Program-made: the position numbers and the translations under genes
From: Rothia terrae
GTDB lineage: Bacteria > Actinomycetota > Actinomycetes > Actinomycetales > Micrococcaceae
Assembly (NCBI RefSeq): GCF_012396615.1
Contig: NZ_JAAXPV010000016.1
Span: 1 to 59,250, forward strand
Direction of reading: 5' to 3'
DNA length: 59,250 nucleotides
Shown: piece after piece, positions 26,451 to 34,396 of the stretch
How positions within the stretch are numbered: position 1 is the stretch's first letter
Layout: every line of letters starts with the position of its first letter
Notes under the pieces: generated by a model
Told to the model about the DNA's origin: nothing
What the model saw: the letters and a program-made list of their open reading frames with translations, nothing else
Databases searched by the model: none

Positions 26451-27047
26451 TTAGTGGAAAGCGTTAGCCCAGCCGTTGTCCTTGGTAATAACTTTGCTAG
26501 CGGCACCCGATGTCACTGTAATGTTCTGCGTGTAGTGGTAGGTGGCAGTAGGTAGCGCACCCGGCTGACACGAGGAGACAAAGTTCATGAAGCTGGTGCT
26601 GGGCATCGTCCAGCTAGTTCCAGTGAAGATAATTGCGCAGGTGTAAGTGGTGACGTATTCGTAGAAAGTGTAGCCGTTGCGCACTTGGGAAGCACCGGTA
26701 GCTGTGGGAACAGACCAGCAGGTTGAACCGCCCGTTACACGAGAGAAAGTTGTTCCCTTCGCTACCGGCAGCCAGACGTGCGTAGCTAAATTTGAGAGCT
26801 TATAGGTGGATTTGAGGTTGTTAACGGTCAGGTAAGAGTTCTGTGATGTGAGCTCTTGGATATACACGCGGTCGTGATAGCTACAAGCGCTCACAGACTC
26901 TCGCAAGAAATACGTGGATGACGTCAGAGTCGCAAAAATAGTAGATGCCGCATACACGGGTGTTGCTGCGGTAGCGATTACCACAGGAGCTGCCTACGCT
27001 ACACCGCGAGCAAGGTGGCGTCGGCTCACCTTTGATTGATTATTCAT
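26451..27047 (-). pseudogene. Secreted protein gene interrupted by TAG in its signal peptide
   Basis: From ATG 27047 (GGGGAT upstream) the frame reads MNNQSKVSRRHLARGVA, TAG (26994-26996), then AAPVVIATAATPVYAAS and continues for 180 codons. Without the TAG this is a twin-arginine-like/Sec signal peptide with cleavage near VYAAS and a mature domain of about 160 residues with four to five cysteines and many Ser, Thr and Tyr. No family recognised. No frameshift; everything downstream is intact, so the inactivation is either recent or bypassed by readthrough or by a GTG start at 26984, which would give a shortened signal. The 5' leader can fold into a pseudoknot. Confidence 0.65.
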
Positions 27048-27080
27048 TTATCCCCATACAATGAAAATACTGTTCGGTAA

Positions 27081-27160
27081 TAAATCCACATTTTTACAGC
27101 AATCACCACGCAAGCCCCTCCCCACAGGCTTCTCAATAGTGGATTTACTGTAAATTGCTG
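27081..27160 (-). promoter_or_regulatory. Pseudoknot-forming leader of the secreted-protein gene
   Basis: On the minus strand CAGCAAT (27160-27154) pairs with ATTGCTG (27103-27097), and TAAATCCAC (27147-27139) pairs with GTGGATTTA (27089-27081); the order makes an H-type pseudoknot of 7 and 9 bp. The loop between holds a hairpin AAGCC/GGCTT. The 3' strand ends 34 bases before the start codon, so folding could affect the ribosome-binding site. TTACAG/CTGTAA offers a competing pairing. The rest of 27048-27304 is A/T-rich without a supported gene. Confidence 0.4.
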
Positions 27161-27304
27161 AGTCAACCAAACCGAATTAAGAATTTTAAAACCTAAAATT
27201 CAGAATAAAACTATACACCCATTTTTTAGCCTTCATTCACGCAACCCACATAATGATAGAAAGAATGAAAAACTCAAAAATTGAGCACTCTTAAAATGAT
27301 GAGG

Positions 27305-28585
27305 CTATTCGCCATCCTGATAACTCATCAATGCCCTCACTACCTGATAGCTCTTTTCAAAAGAGCTCAGCGGCAAGAACTCACAGTTTGAGTGAAAGTT
27401 ATGCGCACCGGTAAAGAAGTTCGGGGTAAAGATTCCCTGGCTTGAAAGCCACGAGCCGTCGGTACCGCCGCGCATGGAAAGGTCAATTGGCTCAATCTCT
27501 AGCTCGGCAAAAGCATCGCGCAACCGCTGAGTTGCCACGACATTCTCATTAGTTTTCGCATCCTCAATGTTGCTGTAAATATCGCTGATATCAATATTTA
27601 CCTGCGCACGCGGATTCTCTTCTTGAAGTCGCATCGCGCTCTCAAGAAGATACTGCTTTTTGCGCTCCTACCCCGCACGGTTGTGATCGCGGATGCTGAT
27701 ATCGATAGTTGCTGTCGACGGGTTACCCGTCATGCCGTTCACCCGCAGGTAGCCTTCGCGTCCTTCGGTGCGCTCGGGCGTCTGGTTGCGGTCTAGTTGT
27801 ACCACGAAGTCGTATGCCAGCAAGATGGGGTTGACCAAAATATTCTTGGCGTTCATCGGATGCGCCGTCATACCCTGGATCGCAATATGCGCGTGGCCCG
27901 CGTTGAAAGTTGCCTCAACGATTTCACCCAGTTCGCAGAAGTCGAGAGTGAAGGCGTAGTCCACGGGAAAACGCGCGAGGTCCATAGTGCGCACGCCGAG
28001 CAGGCCGATTTCTTCATCGGGCACAAAGGAGAGGTAGATATCGCCGTGGGGTTCTGCTTCATCGGGGTCGGCAGCGTCGGCGGCCAGCAGGCGCACAGCA
28101 GCTTCCATGACAGAGGCCACTCCGGCTTTGTCATCGGCGCCGAGCACACTGGTTCCGTCGGTTACTAGGATGCGGTCGCCCACATAGCGCGCAATGGCGG
28201 GGTGCTCGCTTTCTCGCAACCATATATCGCGTGTCTAGTTCAGGCAGATGTCTCCGCCGGTTTAACCAATAACCCGTGCATGCACGTCCGGCGAGAGACT
28301 GACGTCTACTGTATCGAGGTGCGTGCAAAAACCAAGGGCGGGGGCTTTTTGCCCCTCAGGCAGATTCGAGGGAATGAGAGCGGTCAGCACGCACGTTTCG
28401 CTCAGGTGTACATCCGATGCGCCGGCTTCAGTCAATTCATCACGCAGTAACCGGGCGAGCTCCCACTGGCCGGGACTGGTCGGAATACCGCTGGCGGACG
28501 CGTCGCTTTGGCTACTGATGGCTGAGTACCTCAAAAAACGGTGGGCAAGGGCGTCCTGAACTTCGGTGCGTGTGAAAGTGACCAT
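27305..28585 (-). pseudogene. pepT: Peptidase T (tripeptidase) gene with three in-frame stops
   Basis: A single uninterrupted frame of 427 codons from ATG 28585 matches the full length of peptidase T, but contains TAA at 28262-28264, TAG at 28235-28237 and TAG at 27668-27670, with no frameshift. Zinc-site blocks survive: GFCTHLDTVD (His ligand), TDGTSVLGADDKAG (bridging Asp), FVPDEEIGLLG (catalytic Glu pair) and a C-terminal RGGTDGSWLSSQGIFTPNFF with NFHSNCEF. All metal ligands are still in place. PepT would be a cytoplasmic zinc aminotripeptidase. Likely non-functional unless the stops are bypassed. The start lies only 22 bases from that of the divergent MauE-like gene. Confidence 0.85.
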
Positions 28586-28607
28586 CCACAAATTCTAAAG
28601 CGCGCAG

Positions 28608-29774
28608 ATGTGTCTCAGCGATAGACTAAAAGAAGATTTCATTGTTTGTGCGATTGGTAGTTTTGTGTCCCCCCTCCTTATTGTTTCGCTCATTTGTAGC
28701 GTGACGTTGCTGGTAAGTGGCGTTGCTAAGGCACGTGATTATGTGCCGACAGCAACCGCTATTTTTAATCTGAAAATTGATAAGTGGTTGCCGATTCGCG
28801 TGAAGACTGCCGCGAAGATCTTGCCCTGGGCAGAGATCGCTCTCGGCGTCTCTTTGCTGATTTTGCCCGGTATTTTTCAGGTTCTCGCCGCTGTTGTTAC
28901 GCTGGTTCTTTTTGTTTTTTATTGGGTGGTTATCGCCCGTGCGTTGATGTCTGGTAATGATGCCAGCTGTAACTGTTTTGGTGGAGCTTCTACGGCACCT
29001 ATTTCGCGGTGGACGCTGGCTCGCAATACTGCCCTGGTATTGGCAGCTGTGGTGACGGTGGCGGGTGCTCTGGCATTCGACGTACCCGCGTTGGCCCTGT
29101 TCTTCGCTCTTGACGCCCGTGACTGGTTCTGGCTGCTGGGCGCGGCACTCGCGGTGGCTACACTGTGGTTTATTCACCGTGCCGATGCTTCTCCCGCTAC
29201 CGCGGCTCAGACTTCTTCAGCTGTTGGTTCATCCCGCGTTGCCGCGTCCGCGACTTCTACGCCTTCTACAGCAAACGCGGGTAGCACCGCCGATGTTGAA
29301 GATTCCAACGGTGCCACAGGCGCTGTGCTCGATGAGGCGCAAGAACTCGACGATTACGTTCGCCTGCCTATTCCTTTTGGAGCTTTGAAAACGCGCAGTG
29401 GTAGCGTGCATAACCTGCGCGAGCTAGCGAGTTCGCAGGCACGCCTCCTGCTGTGGGTCTCCCCTACCTGCGGCCCGTGTATTGATGTTATTGAGCAGAT
29501 TCCCACCTGGCACGAGAAACTTCCGATGCTCGGTGTGCACCCTGTCGTTGCCAGCGAAGAGTTCATTGATCAGATGAATCTGCCCGCTCACATTACCGTG
29601 TTTGTTGATGAAGGCTACGCGACGCAGGCGTCCTTCGGTAACGGCACTCCTATGGCTATCGCATTGGGTGTTGACGGCCTCATGGCAGGTGGCCCCGTGT
29701 TTGGTTCGGGCAGCGTCAAAGAGTTCATGCGCGATCTCATGTTTGAGTTCGATATCGAAGAGAACAAGGAGTAA
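28608..29774 (+). CDS. MauE/DoxX-like membrane domain fused to a thioredoxin-like domain
   Basis: 388 residues. Residues about 15-190 hold five to six membrane segments with the SCNCFGG motif and the VSGVAKARDY helix of the MauE/DoxX family, which move or shuttle redox equivalents. A Ser/Thr/Ala-rich linker (about 195-255) leads to a periplasmic TlpA/AhpC-like redoxin with the active site SPTCGPCIDVIEQIP. The fusion suggests electrons pass between membrane cysteines and the CGPC disulphide for extracytoplasmic thiol chemistry. Start uncertain: the ATG at 28608 has a weak ribosome-binding site and leaves almost no promoter space to pepT; GTG at 28662 is an alternative. Followed after 3 bases by a methyltransferase. 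Confidence 0.8.
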   Translation: MCLSDRLKEDFIVCAIGSFVSPLLIVSLICSVTLLVSGVAKARDYVPTATAIFNLKIDKWLPIRVKTAAKILPWAEIALGVSLLILPGIFQVLAAVVTLVLFVFYWVVIARALMSGNDASCNCFGGASTAPISRWTLARNTALVLAAVVTVAGALAFDVPALALFFALDARDWFWLLGAALAVATLWFIHRADASPATAAQTSSAVGSSRVAASATSTPSTANAGSTADVEDSNGATGAVLDEAQELDDYVRLPIPFGALKTRSGSVHNLRELASSQARLLLWVSPTCGPCIDVIEQIPTWHEKLPMLGVHPVVASEEFIDQMNLPAHITVFVDEGYATQASFGNGTPMAIALGVDGLMAGGPVFGSGSVKEFMRDLMFEFDIEENKE

Positions 29775-29777
29775 GCA

Positions 29778-30380
29778 GTGGTTGATAAGTCCCTGTGGCA
29801 ACTGAAAATTGAGCAGGATCCCTCGCATTCGCAGTGGTACATTCAGCGTTTTGAGACCATGCGCGCCAACGGCCAGGATTTGTGGGGTGAGGCTCGCATG
29901 ATTGATGCTATGGTCCAACGCGGCTCGCGTATTTTGGATGCTGGCGCTGGCGCCGGGCGCATCGGCGATTATCTGCAGCATGCGGGGCACACGGTGACGG
30001 GCGTTGATATTGACCCTGCACTGGTTGAGGCGTCGCAGGCTTTGAATCCTGATGTCACGTGGTTGCAGGGCGATTTGACGCTGCTGCCCGAGGTTCTGGA
30101 TGTGAGCGCTCAGTTCGATGCGATTGTGTGCGCCGGCAATGTGGTTGGGTTCTTGGCGCCGTCTACTCGCACGCGCGTCCTTGCTAACTTTGCTTCTGTT
30201 TTGGCAGAGGGCGGACGCGCCGTGGTGGGTTTCGGTGCTGGCCGCGGTTATTCGTTTGATGATTTCTTTGCGGACGCTGAGCATGCCGGTCTACAGGTGC
30301 AGGGCAAGTTCTCAACGTGGGAGCTGCACCCGTTCGCTGAGGATTCCACATTCCTCGTGGCTGTGTTGGCAAAAGCTTAA
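29778..30380 (+). CDS. Class I SAM-dependent methyltransferase
   Basis: 200 residues. SAM-binding motif I is ILDAGAGAGRIGDYL, motif II VTGVDIDPALVEA with the acidic residue that contacts ribose, then the DVTWLQGDL post-motif and FDAIVCAGNVVGF. No C-terminal substrate domain is recognisable, so the acceptor is unknown. Starts with GTG 3 bases after the redoxin gene behind an AAGGAG site, so translation is coupled. Ends at a strong bidirectional terminator. Confidence 0.9.
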   Translation: MVDKSLWQLKIEQDPSHSQWYIQRFETMRANGQDLWGEARMIDAMVQRGSRILDAGAGAGRIGDYLQHAGHTVTGVDIDPALVEASQALNPDVTWLQGDLTLLPEVLDVSAQFDAIVCAGNVVGFLAPSTRTRVLANFASVLAEGGRAVVGFGAGRGYSFDDFFADAEHAGLQVQGKFSTWELHPFAEDSTFLVAVLAKA

Positions 30381-30394
30381 CTTCCCGCAGACAC

Positions 30395-30434
30395 AAAGTG
30401 GCCCCTATTTTCAGTGAAAATAGGGGCCACTTTT
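30395..30434. terminator. Bidirectional terminator
   Basis: AAAGTGGCCCCTATTTTCA and TGAAAATAGGGGCCACTTT form a 17-19 bp stem with almost no loop, between the convergent methyltransferase and PH-domain genes. Confidence 0.9.
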
Positions 30435-30449
30435 GAGCTTAAGCCAGTT

Positions 30450-31145
30450 CTACGGAATCAGGTGGTACTGGCGCAGTACGTCATCGGGAACCAAGAATCC
30501 CAGCGCGATTGCCAGAATAACGATGGCGGTTACTACCGCGATCAGCGCGCTACGCCAACCCGGGTGTAGCTCATTGAAAGTTACAAGACCGGGCCACACT
30601 TTCGCCATTTGCGTCACGTTAATTTTGGGGTAAACCGTGGTCTGCGGTGCAATGTCAGAGGCAATGGTGCGCAGGTTTTTCGCGTCCCAAATGCGGCCGT
30701 CAAGACGCAAAATACGCTTGCGTTTGTCATTGATAGCCCACATGGCTGGCACGCCTTTAGAGATAAATTTTGCACCCTGCTCTTCTTGCTTGACTACCTT
30801 TTTAGGGGTGAGGCGCTCAGCGAAAACAGTGTGTTCAATATTCGCAAGCGGCACCGCCTGCCAGCCAAACATTTTGCCGCGCAGAATATGGGTATTAGTG
30901 CGCACCACGATAGCGGGCTTCAAGAACGAGTAGACCGCGAAGAAGGTGCCCACCAGAATGAGCAAGAGAATCATCATGAACGGAAGCAGCGGACGCTTGT
31001 AGAGAATGAACGCAATGATGCCTGCCGCCAGCAGAATGGGCGGGAAGGCAGCCATCAGGCGTCGCCCGTAGGAGTTCATGCGCGGGTGATAGATCGCGGT
31101 AACATCGCCGTATTTATCTGGAACCTGGTGTGCGTGTTCAGCCAT
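30450..31145 (-). CDS. Membrane protein with bacterial PH domain
   Basis: 231 residues from the ATG at 31145; the longer frame would add a non-conserved Cys/Arg-rich leader. Two membrane segments (FPPILLAAGIIAFILYK and MMILLLILVGTFFAVYSF) precede a PH-like domain (VVRTNTHILRGKMFGWQAVP, ending near ILRLDGRIWDAKNL), and a third segment lies near the C-terminus. Function unknown; typical of actinobacterial bPH proteins. Divergent from the exported protein gene at 31223. Confidence 0.75.
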   Translation of the reverse strand: MAEHAHQVPDKYGDVTAIYHPRMNSYGRRLMAAFPPILLAAGIIAFILYKRPLLPFMMILLLILVGTFFAVYSFLKPAIVVRTNTHILRGKMFGWQAVPLANIEHTVFAERLTPKKVVKQEEQGAKFISKGVPAMWAINDKRKRILRLDGRIWDAKNLRTIASDIAPQTTVYPKINVTQMAKVWPGLVTFNELHPGWRSALIAVVTAIVILAIALGFLVPDDVLRQYHLIP

Positions 31146-31222
31146 AGATAACACTGTAGCGGGCATCCGTAAATTTCGTCCGCAGTTAAGCGCACAGGGC
31201 ACACGTGAGTTAAATTAAAAGG

Positions 31223-32209
31223 ATGCGCAAATTCTCCAGTGTTGACCGTGTTTTGGCGGGGTGGGCTATCGGCATGTGCTGTGCCGTGGTGCTTGCTCTG
31301 GTGTCTTTGGACGTCATTAACCGGCTGGTGTACGGCCCGACGGGTGAGGTTCGCGCGTATTTTCAGGCGTTGAAGGACGGCGATGGTTCGCGTGCGCTGG
31401 GTATTTTGAACGCGTCGGTGCCTGAGAAGAGCGGAGCTGCGATGCTGGACGGGTCTGCGCTGGCTACGTCCGTTGATACGCTCAAGGATTTAGAGCTATC
31501 TACTGAAGAAATTGATGGTGACCACGCCACGGTGAGAGCCAGCTACACGCTTGATGGAGAAGCGCAGAGCACCGATTTTCCTTTGCATAAGGTGGGTTCG
31601 CACTGGGGTGTTTTTGATGTGTGGGCAATGGACGATTCCGAACTGCCCATTGTTGAGGTCACCGCACCGGGAGTTACCGGTGCGACCTTGAATAACACTA
31701 AGGTGTCGGTGCCTGCCGGCGACCGTGATTTCGCGGTGTTTTACCCGGGAACCTACACCAGCGCCTACGAGTCGGCGCTCTTTAGCGCGCAACCGCAGCA
31801 CACGAGCGTCCTGAATGCTGATGACCAGAAGAAGAAGCTGAAGCTCTCGCTTAAGGCATCTGAGGCAGCTACGAACAGTATTACCAGCAGTGTTCAGCAG
31901 CATCTTGATGCGTGCATTACGCAGAACACTCTTTACCCGGCGGGTTGTCCATTTGAGTACCCGTTTGCGGGGCGCGTGAATGGGGATGTCACGTGGAGCG
32001 TCAAGAAGTACCCCGAAACACAGGTGAGCGCGAGCAAGAAGGGAACCTGGGCGTATAAGGATTCTGCGGGTACAGCCCATGTTTCGTTCACTCAGATTGA
32101 TTTGTACACGGGCAAAACGTCAAAGGTCGAGAAGGACGTGCCGTTCACCTATAAGGCTGACCTTGATGTTGACGGCGATACGGTAACGGTTACACCGAAA
32201 ATCTCTTAA
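31223..32209 (+). CDS. Unrecognised membrane-anchored exported protein
   Basis: 328 residues. A single N-terminal anchor (AIGMCCAVVLALVSLDVINR, residues about 15-36) is followed by an extracytoplasmic region beginning with a DUF4878/SnoaL-like block (GEVRAYFQALKDGDGSRALG), often a lipoprotein-type module, and two beta-rich repeats. Two cysteines (DACITQNTLYPAGCPFEYPF) are spaced for a disulphide. No enzyme motif seen. Divergently transcribed from the PH-domain gene with 77 bp between start codons; closed by a terminator. Confidence 0.75.
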   Translation: MRKFSSVDRVLAGWAIGMCCAVVLALVSLDVINRLVYGPTGEVRAYFQALKDGDGSRALGILNASVPEKSGAAMLDGSALATSVDTLKDLELSTEEIDGDHATVRASYTLDGEAQSTDFPLHKVGSHWGVFDVWAMDDSELPIVEVTAPGVTGATLNNTKVSVPAGDRDFAVFYPGTYTSAYESALFSAQPQHTSVLNADDQKKKLKLSLKASEAATNSITSSVQQHLDACITQNTLYPAGCPFEYPFAGRVNGDVTWSVKKYPETQVSASKKGTWAYKDSAGTAHVSFTQIDLYTGKTSKVEKDVPFTYKADLDVDGDTVTVTPKIS

Positions 32210-32219
32210 CCGATAAAAA

Positions 32220-32262
32220 TCTAGCCCGACTGTTCTGCAAGTCCCTGACCGCCCGGGCTAGA
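32220..32262. terminator. Terminator between convergent genes
   Basis: TCTAGCCCG and CGGGCTAGA pair perfectly around a 25-base loop, with ATTTATG on the plus side. Confidence 0.7.
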
Positions 32263-32287
32263 TTTATGTTCTTGATGTTTCTCGGAA

Positions 32288-34231
32288 TTAATTAACCCCG
32301 CGCAAATCCAGCACCAGCTCAGACTCATCACTGTCATCACCAGTGACAACTACGGGAATGCCCCAGTCCTGCTGGTACAGGTGGCAGGCTGCATGGTCAG
32401 GAATCTCGCCGCCAGGCTCGCCATCGCACGCCGCAGCTCGCGCAGTAATGTGCAGTACCGCGTCCTTAACCTCGGGGTTAAGCGTCAGCGAACGCGTCAG
32501 CCCCTGGCTTGTTCCAGCGCCCTCGACAATAAAGTTCTCTGGTGTTGATGAAATCTTGAGCTGCGTGGGATCGCCCCAGCGAGTATCAAGCTTCTGTCCC
32601 TTGGGCGCGCTAAACCGAGCAATAAATTCCAAGCTCTCCCCGCGCAGGCGCGTTGCCGGGCGAGCAGTTTGAGAGGCACCCTCGTCCACGCGCTGTAGCT
32701 TCTCGGGAATAGCGACGCGGGTAAGCTGGTGCGCGTTAGCTTCCACCACAATCAAGCGGGCGCCGTCATCGGTTGTTTCTACCAGGATGTCGGAAGGCTC
32801 TTCAAGACCGCGAGCCAGCGTTGAAAGCTCCCCGGTTTCTTCGCTGTAATGGCGAATCGCGCCGTTATAGGTATCGGCAATCGCAATGGAGCCGTCGGGC
32901 AGCTGAGCCAGTCCCAGGCAGTGTTGCATACGGGCGTCCTCACGTGAACCATCGACAAAGCCGAAGTCGAAAAGACCGATGCCCACGGGGCTGGTCACCT
33001 GCACGCCGGTTTCAGCGAAGGTAATTTTGCGCAGCGCGGATGTTTCAGAATCAGCTACCCACAGTGAGCCATCAGTTGCCTCAATCAGGCCTGAGGACTG
33101 CGCGAACCAGGATTCTTCGACAGCGCCGTCCTTGAGACCTTCAGCGCCGGTACCTGCAAAAACAGCGAGTTGTCCGCTCACAGGGTCAAAGCTGAACAGC
33201 TGGTGGGTTCCAGCCATCGCGATAATAAGGGCGTTCGTTTGGCGAGAGTAGACAACGTCCCACGGCGATGAAAGCGCAACGCTCAGAGGATCAGCACCCT
33301 CAGCAATAAAGTTCGGGTCGGCATTTCGCGCGTTTTCGCCGTCAATCAGACGCTGTACACCGCTACCAGCCACGGTTGCTACGTCGCCGGTGGCAAGGTT
33401 CAAGGAGCGTAAACGGTGATTCACAGAATCAGCGATAATGACGTCGTAGCCCAGCTTCTCACGTAGCTCTGCCGGCAATAGTGCAAGCCCCTGAGGCTCG
33501 TTAAACTGAGCAGTTTCAGCGGTGCCATCGCTGTAGCCTTTAGTACCGGAGCCAAACGTTGTCACCGCGGTTTCAAGGTCTTCTTGAACCTGCACCAGAC
33601 GATGACGCGCGGTATCAGTCACCAAATATGTCGTTGCCCCGCCACCAAATTCTACTGGTAGCTCCAGTGCTTTACCGGGGAAAGCGAAGGTTCCCTCGGG
33701 CTTAGGACGCGGCACGTACGGTCCGTTGCCGCGGTGCAAGGTGCCCTTGGCATCATGTTCTTCAACGAGCTCTCGTACCAATGAGACCAGACCCTGAACG
33801 TGCCCCTCCCCCGAAAGATGCGCGACAATGTAGCCCTCAGGGTCAATAACCACCAGGGTAGGCCAAGCACGAGCCGTATACGCCTGCCACGTTTCAAGAT
33901 TGGGATCATCCAGCACGGGGTGCGTAATGTCGTAGCGATCAACCGCCGCAGCGAGTGCATCCCGATCAGCTTCGTGCTCAAACTTAGGCGAGTGCACACC
34001 AACCGTCACCAGAACATCAGAGAACTCTTCTTCTAAGGGACGCAGCTCATCAAGCACGTGCAGGCAGTTCATGCAGCAGAAAGTCCAAAAATCCAGAATG
34101 ACGATTTTGCCGCGGAGTTTCTCCAAGCTCAGCTGCGCATCACCGGTGTTGAGCCAGCCGCGTCCAACAAGTTCGGACGCGCGCACGCGAGCAGTCTGAC
34201 GGATATTCTCGGCTGAGGTTTCGTAAGACAT
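32288..34231 (-). CDS. Thioredoxin-like/NHL-repeat protein (NHLRC2-like)
   Basis: 647 residues from the ATG at 34231 (MSYETSAENIR); the longer frame was rejected because the extension is not conserved in type. An N-terminal TlpA-like thioredoxin domain (about 25-165) has active site WTFCCMNCLHVLDEL (C-M-N-C) and the cis-Pro in ARAWPTLVVID. The rest (about 200-540) is a six-bladed NHL beta-propeller (repeats such as ADSVNHRLRSLNLATGDVAT and IADTYNGAIRHYSEETG), then a C-terminal beta domain. No signal peptide, so cytoplasmic. The same architecture as human NHLRC2; role in bacteria unknown. Confidence 0.9.
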   Translation of the reverse strand: MSYETSAENIRQTARVRASELVGRGWLNTGDAQLSLEKLRGKIVILDFWTFCCMNCLHVLDELRPLEEEFSDVLVTVGVHSPKFEHEADRDALAAAVDRYDITHPVLDDPNLETWQAYTARAWPTLVVIDPEGYIVAHLSGEGHVQGLVSLVRELVEEHDAKGTLHRGNGPYVPRPKPEGTFAFPGKALELPVEFGGGATTYLVTDTARHRLVQVQEDLETAVTTFGSGTKGYSDGTAETAQFNEPQGLALLPAELREKLGYDVIIADSVNHRLRSLNLATGDVATVAGSGVQRLIDGENARNADPNFIAEGADPLSVALSSPWDVVYSRQTNALIIAMAGTHQLFSFDPVSGQLAVFAGTGAEGLKDGAVEESWFAQSSGLIEATDGSLWVADSETSALRKITFAETGVQVTSPVGIGLFDFGFVDGSREDARMQHCLGLAQLPDGSIAIADTYNGAIRHYSEETGELSTLARGLEEPSDILVETTDDGARLIVVEANAHQLTRVAIPEKLQRVDEGASQTARPATRLRGESLEFIARFSAPKGQKLDTRWGDPTQLKISSTPENFIVEGAGTSQGLTRSLTLNPEVKDAVLHITARAAACDGEPGGEIPDHAACHLYQQDWGIPVVVTGDDSDESELVLDLRGVN

Positions 34232-34396
34232 GAAGTAAGAACTTTCTGCTGTAAGGTCTACCCTGTGTAGGGCTGAGGATTCCAACCCAGACTAACAATT
34301 CGTGCTTCTGCAAGCCCGTTTGTTTCGATGTGGGCGATAAGTGAAGACTTCGTGACTTTTAGGCGTAATATTTCGTAGGAATTATTTCAAAGATTA

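Noticed and set aside
7350-28237. TAG as a reassigned sense codon
   Set aside because: Intact genes such as hspR, dcd and the LMW phosphatase end in TAG at the expected position, so TAG is a normal stop here.
29424-30284. 286-codon minus-strand frame
   Set aside because: Overlaps the redoxin and methyltransferase genes, which carry clear motifs; the opposite frame has no recognisable domain or ribosome-binding site.
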